Assembly: GCA_002345025.1 (NCBI GenBank)
Contig: DDUX01000118.1
Coordinates: 12,266 to 32,153, forward strand
Origin: Candidatus Accumulibacter iunctus
GTDB taxonomy: Bacteria > Pseudomonadota > Gammaproteobacteria > Burkholderiales > Rhodocyclaceae
Length of the DNA stretch: 19,888 nucleotides
Direction of reading: 5' to 3'
A program made the position numbers and the translations under genes. Position 1 is the first letter of the stretch. Every line of letters begins with the position of its first letter. The notes under the pieces were generated by a model. That model saw only the letters and a list, made by a program, of their open reading frames with translations. It was not told where the DNA came from and did no database searches. Shown in pieces: positions 1-10,700 of this stretch.

Positions 1-1746
1 TCCGCAGCGTTCTCGGGCGAGGCGACGCGGGTCAGCTGGACCGTCGGCAACTTCGGCGCCGACGTCTGGGCGGGAACGCGTTCCTGGGTTGACGCCGTCT
101 ACCTCAGCCGCGACCCGGTCTTCATCGCTGACCGGGTGCTTCTGCTCGGTACCTTCGTCCGCGCCAACGGCGGCGAACTCGACAGCGGCGGCAGCTACAG
201 CAACTCGGCGACGGTCCGCCTGCCAGCAGGCAGCGATGGCCGGCACTACGTCTACGTCATCACCGACGCCAACACCGACGGTGCTCCCGGGAATCCGCAG
301 CGGGTGCGCACCGAGCTGAACAACGGCGGTGACAACAGCGGCGCGCGTGATCAATATTATGTGCATTCGGTCCATGAGGGCAGCGCGAACGACAACAACC
401 GCGGCAGCGGCGAGCTGACGGTCGCCTACCGCGAGGCCGACCTGCAGGTCGATGGCATCAGCCTCTCGACGACGAGTGTCGGTGCCGGCAGCCCGCTGAC
501 CGTCAGCTGGCAGGTCAGCAACCGGGGCAGCCGGGAAACGCGAACCAGTTCCTGGTTGGATGGCCTCTACCTGTCACGCGACACCTCGCTCGACGAGGGA
601 GACTTCGCGCTGCTCGCCGACGCCGCACAGATTGGGCCGGCTGCGCAGCGCATCAGCCTCAGCCAGGATGGACGACCGAAGTTCCTCCGCCCCGGCGAGT
701 CCTACAGCGCCTCAGCAACCTTCGAACTGCCCGATTCGCTGAGCGGCGACTTCCATCTCATCATCCGCACCGACACCGCCATCAACAGCGATGGCCGCCA
801 GCGGAGCACGATCCGCGAAGGACTGCCCGGGCTGGTGATTCTCGGCGACGGTACGGGCCAGGTACGCGAGTTCCGTGACGAGGGCAACAACCAGGCTTCG
901 ACGCTTCTGTCGATCACGCCCGGTGTGCCACCCGACCTGCAGGTGGCTCAAGTCGGCGCGCCCGCGCGCGTTCTTGCTGGGCAGAAGCTCGTCGTGGACT
1001 GGCGGGTTGCCAACCGTGGCGGTGACACTCCAGCCAGCCAGGCGACCTGGAACGACCTCGTCTACCTTTCCCGCGACCGCTTCCTCGACCTCGACCAGGA
1101 TCACTACCTCGGCTACCGCGTCCACGATCACGGCCTGGCGGCGGGTGACAGCTACGATGCGCGCGAGAGTTTCGCTGTCCCGGCCCATCTCGCCGGAGCG
1201 TACTACGTCTTCGTCGTCAGCGATCCGGCACGTGCCTGGGGTAGTGGCAACAGCGGCAAGCTGCGCGAGTCCGGCAACGAAGACAACAACACCGGCGCTG
1301 CGCCGCAGCCGATCGTCGTCGAAACGCCACCAGCCGCAGACCTCAAGCCGACTGCCGTACTGCTGCCGGCCAGAGCCGAGGTGGGCGAAGAGATTCGCAT
1401 CGAGTTTTCGGTGATCAACGACTCGATCAACCCGGCGCGTGGCCAATGGACCGACGCCCTCTATCTCTCGGCCGACAGCGACTGGGATGCCGGAGACATC
1501 CTGATCGGCAAGCTCGCCCACAGCGGCGATCTTGCCGGCGGCGCCACCTACTCCGCAGCACTGACGGCCAGCCTGCCGCCGGTGCGGGACGGCAACTGGC
1601 GGGTCATCGTCCGCTCCGACCTGTACAACGAGGTCTTCGAGGGCAGCCTCAGCGACGCCGCGAGCGGGCTCGGTCTGCCGCCAGGCGAAGCCAACAACCG
1701 CAGTGCGTCGGGCACCGCCCTGCTGGTCAGCGTTCCCGAACTGCAA
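1..1746 (+). repeat. Four tandem CARDB-like adhesion repeats
   Basis: Four protein-level repeats cover residues 1-145 (cut by the window edge), 146-310, 311-445 and 446-582. Each has the pattern V-x-W/F-x-V-x-N near its start, then W-x-D-x-[VL]-Y-L-S-x-D (hydrophobic-Y-L-S at 97, 565, 1060 and 1459), a G-x-S/T-Y turn, and a closing E-x-x-x-x-N-N. This matches CARDB (cell-adhesion related, bacterial), an Ig-like extracellular fold. Spacing between the YLS motifs is 468, 495 and 399 bases, so the copies are old and diverged in length. Neighbouring copies open with A-D-L-Q/K or P-D-L-Q. Likely role is a rigid stalk or adhesive surface; no ligand can be read from the sequence. Confidence 0.8.
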
Positions 1747-4700
1747 CTCGGCAGTCCGCTGGTGACGACCCTCGTTGCCGGCCGGCCGGCCCTCTACCGG
1801 GTCGCCGTCGCTCCCGGGGAAAGCCTGCGGGTCAGTCTCGACGCCGCGAGCGACGCCGGCGACAACGAGCTGTACCTTCGTTTCGCCGACGCGCCCAGCG
1901 GCCATCATTTCGACGCGGCGTACGGCAACCCGGTTGCCGCCGACCAGCAGGCGGTGGTCAGCAGTACGCGTGCCGGCGACTACTACGTGCTGGCACGAGC
2001 GCGCCAAGCGGGTTCGGCGCAGACGGTCAGTCTGCGTGCGGACCTGTTGCCGCTGTCGGTCACCGGCGTCAGTCCGGACCATGGCGGCATCGGCAACGAC
2101 GCGCAACCCTGGATCACGATCGACATCAGCGGTTCACATTTCCATCCCGCAGCGCTGGTCCGGCTCTCGCGGCCCGGGGTGTTCGAAGCCGAGGCGGACC
2201 GCTGGCAGGTTCTCGACAGCAGCCACATCCGTGCCATCTTCGACAGCCGCCGCCTGCCGCCCGGGCTCTACGACCTGACCGTCCTCAACCCCGACGGCCA
2301 ACGCGTGACCGAGGCGCAATGCTTTCTCGTCGAACCAGCGGTCGAAACGGAAGTGACGATCGCCGTCGGCGGCCCGCGCAGCCTTGCTCCCGGTGATGGT
2401 GCGACCTACAGCGTCGCGCTGCAGAGCCTGGGCAACCTGGATACGCCGTACGTCCACTTCGCCGTCGGCGTGCCCGAGATGGGCTACAGCCCGGATCTGC
2501 TCGCTGGCCTGCCCCTGCCCTATCTCGTGTTTGCCAGCTCGCTCGCTGGCCAACCCGACGGCCCGACCGCGGACGCCGCCGGCAACACCCTGAGCTTTGG
2601 TCCGACCCCGACGCTGGGCATCGGCCGCAGCGACATCCCCTGGGCGCGGCTCGACGGCGTCAACAACAGCGACGGTCACAACCTCGCCGCGGGCTACGCT
2701 TTCGACCTCGCAGGTGGCGGTTTCGCCGCTTCTGCCGTCAGGCTGCAGACCTACCCTGGCCTCGGTGAGTGGCTGGCGCACGACTTCGGCGGCCTGCGTG
2801 CGAGGCTCTACATGCAGCATCCGGAATGGCAGGCGCTCGGCCTCCTCGATGGCGGGGTTGCCGATCTCGACCGCATCGCCGCCGATCTCGGCCGCAAGTT
2901 CCTGTCGCGGGTCGACGGCGAACATGTCACCGGTCTCGAAGCGCTGGCGATGCCTTTCCGTTTCGACATCGTCGCCACCGCCACGGCACTCAGCCGCGAT
3001 GAGTTCATCGCCGAACAACAGGCGCACGCGCAGAGGCTGCGCACAGCGATCCTTGCCGACCCGAACGCACCCGCGAGCCTGTCGGTGATCGCTGCCGATG
3101 CTGACCAGTGGCAGGCGGGATGGCTCGCTGCGCTCGAGGCTGCCGGCATCCTGCGACCGGCCGACGAGGCTGCGCCGATCCGCGCGCAGGCGAAAGTGCT
3201 GAGCCTCAACGCGACCCTTGGCGCCGGCATTTTGCTCAGCCGGGGTGGTGACCGCTACCGGACGCACGCCGATCTCGCAGCGTTCTTTGCCAAGGTGCAG
3301 GAGTGGTACGGCGACACCGCCCGCCATATCGGCGACGCCAGCGCCCGCAAGGCGCCGGTCGACTACTTCGAGACGCGGCAGAATCGTGATGGCAGCGTCG
3401 CCGTGCCCGTTCCGCATCTCGCCGACCGCAACCGTTTCGACCTGGGCGCCGCGCACGCAAGCCACTTCCTCGACTTCAGCGTTTTCGTCGGCGACCGCTC
3501 CGAACTCGAATACCTGCGCCACGTCGGCGTTCTCGACGAGGACTTCCGGCCGGTCGCGGCGCAGTCACTCGACTTCGCTCGCCACCTGCCGACGTCGGTC
3601 GACCTGCCCGCCAGCGAGTCCGCCCTGCTGCGTGTCCGTGGTCCGCAGGCGCAGCGCGGCAGCGATGGCCAACTGCATGTCGCAGCAGGCGTTGCCCTGC
3701 CCTACCAGCTCGCCTTCACCAATCCCGCCGATTCGCCGGCGGGTCAGCTGCGCATCATCAGCCAGATCGACCCGAGCCTCGATCCCGCTTCGTTCCGTCT
3801 TGGCGACCTGCGCATCGGCGACCTGGCGGTGCACCTGCCGGCCGACCGGGCCGCTTTCCAGGGCGACTTCGACTTCAGCGGCAGCAAGGGATTCATCCTG
3901 CGCGTCAGTGCCGGCGTCGATACCACCAGCCGCGTCGCCACCTGGCTCCTGCAGGCCATCGACCCCGCCACCGGCGAGGTCGTCCGCGACCGCAGCCACG
4001 GCCTACTACCGGTTGCCGATGCCGGCTCCGGCACTGCCACGACGCAGCAGGGCTTCGTCTCCTACAGCGTTCGCGCCGACGACGACGCGCTGTCCGGTAG
4101 CAACATCCACAGCGCCGCGCGCCTTCTGGCCGACGCGCTGCCGCCGGTCGACAGTCAGACGCACGCCATCCGGCTCGACACCACGGCACCCCGGACGCAT
4201 CTGACCGTCACCCCGGCTGGAGCGACCAGCGCTGCCGGCGTCGTCAGCTTCGACCTGCGCTGGCAAAGCAGCGACGAGCTGTCCGGGGTACGCACGGTCA
4301 GTCTCTACGTCGCCGAGGACGGTGGCAGCTTCCGTCTCTGGCAACGCCGGCTGCCGGCCGGGACGGAACAGGCCGTGTTCGTCGGCGGGGCGGGCAGACA
4401 GTACGAATTCATCGCCGTCGCCACCGACCACGCCGGCAACTCGGAGGCACAGGTCCTCGCCAACGTGACGCTGCCGGAGGATGGCGCGCGGCAGGAGATC
4501 CTCGCGGCTCTCGGTGCCAACGAGACCGTCGCATCGACTCCGGCCGCCCCGGCCGCCGCAGAGGACCGCAGTTATCCGGCCAGCGACCTCTTCGCGGCGG
4601 CCGCCCGGCAACTGCCGGGGGCGGTCGCCGGCGGCGCGCGCAGCGACCTTGAGACCGTCCTCGCCCCCTTCGCGCTACGCAGTTTCGCCCGCGGTCATGC

Positions 4701-7700
4701 CGTGAGCGCCGCCGATATCGGCGCCCAGGCGCTGGTCGAGATGCCCGATGGCAGCATCCTGGCAAGCGTCGGCGCGCTGCGCAACGAGATCCACCGCTAC
4801 GACGCGGACGGTCTGCCAGCCGGGCACGGCGCCAGCATGCCGCTGTTCATCCTTGACGCTCCGGTCATCGACATGCAGGTGGATGCACTCGGCCAGCTCT
4901 GGGCAATGACCGGGGCTGAACTGCTGCAGCTCGACCCGGCCAGTGGTCGCGTGCTGCAGCGCCTGCGGGCCCCGGGTGAGCAGCCGCTGACGCATGCACT
5001 GGCGATCGACCCGGGCACCGGCGAGATCTACGTCTCCACGGGCAGTGGCATCCTCGTCTTCAACCCGGCGGCCAGCGACTCGAGCCGAGCCTGGAAGAGC
5101 TTCAGCCGGCAGCGCGTTGGCGATCTTGCCTTTGCTCCCGACGGGCGGCTGTGGGCCGTCAAACGCGCCGGCAGTGAGTTCGCCAGTGTGGCTGCCAATG
5201 CCCGCAGCGACATCCTCAGTTTTCCGATGAGCGGCCGCGACGCCGGCCGCGCCGAACTCGAATACCGCCTCGCCGGCATCATCGACAGCATCGCCTTTGC
5301 CGCACCCGACAGCCACCTCGCCGGGCTGCTGTTTGCCAGCAGCCAGCCGGGCCAGCAGCCATCCGGCGGCGGCGTCAGTGCGGCACGCCAGGGCAGCGTC
5401 TGGATGATCGAACTCGCCAGCCGCCGCAGCCTGGAACTGGCGAGCGGCGGCAGCCGCGGTGAATCGATCGTCGCCACGCACGACGGCCGCATCCTGATTG
5501 CGCAGACACGCAGCATCGACGAGATCGCCCTGCAGCGTGCGCCGACGGTCAGCGCGGTCACGGTCCCCGACGGCGCGCTCGTGCCGCTGCCGCTGAACGC
5601 GATCGGCGTCGTTTTCGATCAGGAGATGCACCTCGGCGACGCCGGCGACACCGCCAGTGTGCTCCATCGTGGCAACTACCGCCTGCTGGCGCTGCAGCCC
5701 GGGGCAATGGGCGAGACCGGGCAGCAACCGGCGAGCGTCAGTTGGGACCGGGCGAGCCGCACCGCCTGGCTCGAGGTGAGCGGGCTGGCTGCCGGCGGCT
5801 ATCGCCTGCAGATCGCGAGCCGGATCGAGAGCAGCACGCACACGCCGCTGGCGAACGACTTCGAGAGCCGCTTCACGGCCCTCGAGGATCTCAGCCACCA
5901 GTTGCGCCTCGACTTCTCGAACACACGCGCCAACCGGGCGACCGGCGAGCTCAGCTACGACCTCAGCCTGACCAACATCGGCAGCGACGAGATCGCCGGC
6001 CCACTGGCGCTGCTGCTCGACCCCGGCCGTCATTTCGGCGCGACGGTCGCCGGCGCCGTTGCCGGCGGCGGCGAGCAAGCCGATCTCTGGTTGATCGACC
6101 TCGGCGACGCACTGAACGATCTCGGCGGCAAGCTGGCTGCCGGGGCGACGATCGCCGCACAGACGATCAGCATCGTTCCCGCCAGCCGCTTCTCCGCCTA
6201 CGCCGGCATCGCATCGATCGTCAAGGCCAACCTCGGGCACGGGGTCTACGCCGCGCCGCGGGAGAACCGGCCCCCGCTGCTGCGACTGGCCGCTGCTCCC
6301 GACAGCGACGAGCTGCCGCCGGCCCGCGTCGGCGAAGCCTGGAGCGCCGCGATCGAGGCGATCGACAGCGACGGCATGCGCCTCCATTGGCAACTGCTCG
6401 AAGCACCCGCCGGAGTCAGCCTGCAAGCAGCCGCCGCGACCGGCAGCGCGCCCGCCGAAACGAGTTCCGTCGCGACGCTCGCCTGGACGCCGACTGCGAC
6501 CGCCGATGCCGACAGCACGATCGTCATCCGCGTCGAAGACAGCCGCGGCGGCTCCGCCCTGCGCCGCTTCCAGCTTCCCGTCAGCGGCGGCAACCACGCA
6601 CCGCTGCTCGACGTGGCCGACGACATCGTGATCAGGGAAGGCGAGGCGCTCGCGTTGCCGCTGCACGCCGCCGATGCCGATGGTGACGACCTGACGCTGC
6701 TGCCGGGCGCTCTGCCGCCTGGAGCGCGCTTCGATTCCGGCAGCGGAATGCTGTTCTGGACGCCTGGACATGACCAGGCCGGTGTCTGGCGCGACATCCG
6801 GATCAGCGCCAGCGACGGCAAGCGGATCGCCAGCCGCAGCTTCAGCATCACCGTCGAGCAGGCCCATGCCACGCCGAAGTTCGACCCACAACCCGCCCAC
6901 TTCCTGCGCGAGGGCGATCCGTGGACGCTGCAGCTCGCGGGCGGCGTTCCTGGCTTCAGCACCGGAACCGGCCAGCCCGGTGGCGGCACGCTGCAACTCG
7001 AGTACGGCGCCGCGTGGCTGCCGGGCGGGGCGACCCTCAACGCCGAAACCGGCTACCTGGCGTGGACTCCTGGCTACAATCAGCACGGCCAGTATCGCAT
7101 CCCGCTGACGCTGAGCGCCATCTGGACCACAGCCGACGGCAGCAGCGCGCAGACGCGCGCCGGCGCTGAACTGATCCTCGACGTCGCCAACGCCAACGCG
7201 GCACCGATCCTGCCGCAGGCAGAAGGCCTGCACATCCGCGAAGGGCAGCCGTTGCGCTTCAGCGTCCTCGCCTTCGACCCGGACAATCCGGACTTTCAGC
7301 CAGCACTTCGTCTGCGGCCCGGCGCCACCGCCATCGGCCCGGCAGGCATCGCGCCAACGGTCAGCTACCGCGTCGGTGGCCTGCCCGTCGGCGCCCGCTT
7401 TGATGCCGAGACGCTGGAGATCATCTGGACACCCGACTACGATCAGGCGGGGCGTTACGCCATCGAGGTCACTGCCAGCGACGACGGGGACGGCACCGGC
7501 ATCGCGTTGAGCAGCGTACTGACGCTGCCAATCGTCGTCGCCAACGCCAACCGCGCGCCGGTGATCAGCGACATTGCTGCCGCCACCGTCGACCGTGGCG
7601 GCAGCATCGACATCCCCGTCACGGCACACGATGTCGACTCGCGGCGCAGCGGCTCGCCCATCAGCCTCGGCTTCGCCGGTCTGCCGCCATTCGCCCGCTT

Positions 7701-10700
7701 CATCGCCAATGCCGCCAGCGCAGCCGGCGAGGCTTCCGGATGGCTGCGCGTTGCCCCGGGCGAAGGCGACCGCGGTGACTACCTGATTACCGTCACTGCC
7801 AGCGACGATGGTGACGGTGACTCGCAGCAGATTCTCGCCAGCAGCCGGAGCTTCGTCATCAGCGCCCGCAGTCCGACCGAAGCGCCGGTGATCGACAGCC
7901 CGCGGCAGGTCGTCGCCGTCGCCGGACAGCCATTCTCGCTCGCCCTGCGGGCGCGCGACCTCGATCAGGATCCCCTGAGCTGGGCTGCCGGCGGGCTGCC
8001 CGCCGGAGCCAGCCTGTCGGCGGGACCGCGCTATGGAGAAGCGTCGTTGAGCTGGACGCCGGACGCCAGCGACAGCGGCAGCCACGACATCGAACTGGTC
8101 GTCAGCGACAGCGGCCTGCCACCGCAAGGGAGCGGCCATCCGATGCCGCAGCAGCCGCAGCCGAACGTCAGCCGGCAGGCATTGCGCGTCGTCGTCCGCG
8201 ACGACAACAACGCGCCACAAGTTGCGGCTGTACGCGTCGATACGGCCGACGTCACGGACACCGGCGGCATCCTGCGGCTCACGGCAACCGAGGGCGTCCC
8301 ACTGGCGATCGAGATCGACGCCAGCGATGCCGATGCCGACCCCGTGCATTGGCAGTTCGACAGCCTGCCGCCGGGCATGTCGGTGACGCCGGATGGCCAG
8401 CGTGTCACGCTCTCCTGGACCCCCGACCTGTTCGCTGCGCAGGAGGGAAACAGCGGTACCGCCGGACTGTGGCGCTTGTCGCTTCGCGGCAGCGACGGCA
8501 TGGCGCACTGCACGCGTGACATCGAGCTGCAGGTGGGCAACCGCAACCATCCGCCGCGCCTCGCACCCATTCCGCTGCAGTTGGTCAGCGAAGGGGAGGC
8601 ACTGGCTTTCAGCGTGCACGCCACCGATGCCGACAACGATCCCATCCAGCTCGCCCTGCTGCATGAGCCGACGACGCCGGCCGCGGTGAGCTTCGATCCC
8701 GCCAGCGGTCACTTCAACTGGCAGCCCGGGCACGCGGTCGTCGACAACGCGACCGACGCCGACCGCAGCTTCGTGTTCACGTTCCGAGCCAGCGACGGGC
8801 AGGCGATCAGTACCCAGTCGGTACGGGTACTGGTCCTCGACAGCAACCGCCGGCCGCAGGTGGTCGCCCGCAATCACGCCGTGGTCGTTGGCGACACGCT
8901 GCTCATACCGGTGCTCGCGGACAGCGCGAGCCGCCCGGCAAGCGCCGGGATTGCCGTCGTCGATCCGGACGGAGTGGCGCAGACGCAGGCGCTGACGCCG
9001 AGCTTTGCCAACCTGCCGGCCGGCGCCACCTACGACAGCCAGAGCCGAGAACTGCGCTGGACGCCGGGTCCGGGCCAGATCGGCGACCATCTGCTGACGG
9101 TTGCGGTCGCCGACGGCCGTCCCGACGAGAACGCACGCGGCGAGCACAGCTTCGTCGTGCGGGTCTTGGCCAGTGCCGCAGCGAACCCGCCCGACATCGT
9201 CGTATCGACCACCCCGGAGCGGTCGGCGAGGCCCGGGCAGTTGGTGATCGCCAGCGCCCGTGCGCAGGCGTGGAGCGGCATCGCCGACCTGACGGTCGAA
9301 ACGCGCAGCGACGAGGCGGAGCCCTGGCGGCCCGTCGCGTTGGACGCTGCCGGCCGCTTTCGCTTCACCCCGGAGAAGCCCGGGCTGATGGAACTGCGGG
9401 TGACGGCCACCGACCATGACGGCTTCAGCGCCCAGCGGATCCACGCACTGCCGGTGCTCGATCCCGCCGATTCCGCTGCCCCGCGCATCGCCTGGAGCGG
9501 CGCACTCACCGGCATGACGGCCAGCCGGGCAGCACTCCGGGTGGACGCGCCGCTGGCGATCGCCGCCGATCTGTCCGCAGCCCAGTTGATGAGCTGGCAC
9601 CTGCTGCTGGCACCGGTAGGCACGGACGACTGGTCGACGCTCGCCGAACACGAGAGCCGCGCGATAGCGATCGACCAGACGCTGCCGCTGGCCACCCTCG
9701 ACCCGGGGCTGCTGGCCAACGGCGTCTGGCACCTGCGTTTGCTGGCCCGTGACCTCGCCGGCCGCAGCAGCCAGATCGATGCAGAAGTCATCATCGATAG
9801 CGCGCTCAAGTCGCCGCCGGCCGCCATCGCCACCGATGCGCTGTACCAGTTGGGCGGTCACTCGCTGGCGCTGACGCGCGTGCTGCCCGCAGGACTCCGG
9901 CCAGCGCACCCGGCTGCCGATCACCACGCCAGCGCCGACGGCGACTTCGGCAACTGGGAGTTGCCGATACGCAGCACGTGGCTGACAAGCGACCAGCCGG
10001 CCACGCTTCCCTCGGGAGCGATCGCCGGCTGGCGCGACGGAGCCAGGGTCTGGGTCAACGTCCCGCGCGGTCTGGCCGCCACTGGCACGGGCGAACTGGC
10101 GTTGCGCTTCAGCCTGGCCGCAGTCGGCGAGCGGCTCGGCGGCGACCCGTTGGCACCACTGGTCTGGCAGCCCAATTTCAGCAGCGACCGCGGCTGGCAG
10201 CTGCAGGCGCAGGCGTCGGCTGCCAGCGCCCGCCCCGACAGCCTGGTCCGCCAGGGCAACTCGCTCTACGACCAGGTCAGCGGTCTGCCCTGGGTACCGC
10301 AGTGGTACACCCTCGTCTCGCCTGACGGCGATCGCTATCAGCTCGATTCCCGCGGCCGGCTGCAGCACGTCGATTTCGCCGATGGCGCGCAGTGGCTGGT
10401 CTCGGATGCCGGCGTCGCTGCCGTCGCCGCGGATGGCGCCCCGGCCGAGCGACTCGCTCTGCTGCGCGACAGCCGCGGGCGGATCAGCCGCATCAGCGGC
10501 ACCGTCACGGGAGAAGCGGAACCGACCAGCACGGCCTACCTGTACGACGGTGCCGGCAAGCTGAGCCTCGTCCGCGGAATCGGTACCGGCAGCAGCGGCA
10601 CCGCCTACGTCCATGATGTGACAGGCGCTCTGCTGACCACTGCACCGGCGGCGAACCTCGGCACTCCTGCGACCTGGAACGGGCTGACCAACAACTGGCA

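Noticed and set aside
712..2106. Minus-strand open frame of 464 codons and a similar one at 2134-3522
   Set aside because: Both are opposite clear CARDB, PPC and IPT-like coding sequence and have low-complexity products, so they are shadows.
1446..2396. Plus-strand frame-3 open frames here and at 5742-6686 and 13230-14225
   Set aside because: Products are R/P/Q/G-rich with no motif, typical out-of-frame readings of GC-rich DNA, while frame 1 gives recognisable domains at the same place.
2479..2481. Start codon of a separate gene at the first in-frame ATG
   Set aside because: It lies inside a continuous beta domain, has no purine-rich ribosome site before it (upstream reads gtcggcgtgcccgag), and the frame is coding upstream.
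9835..10614. RHS/polymorphic toxin with C-terminal toxin
   Set aside because: Only a few YD-like repeats are present, with no RHS core cleavage motif and no toxin domain directly after; the chain continues into dockerin and Ig domains.
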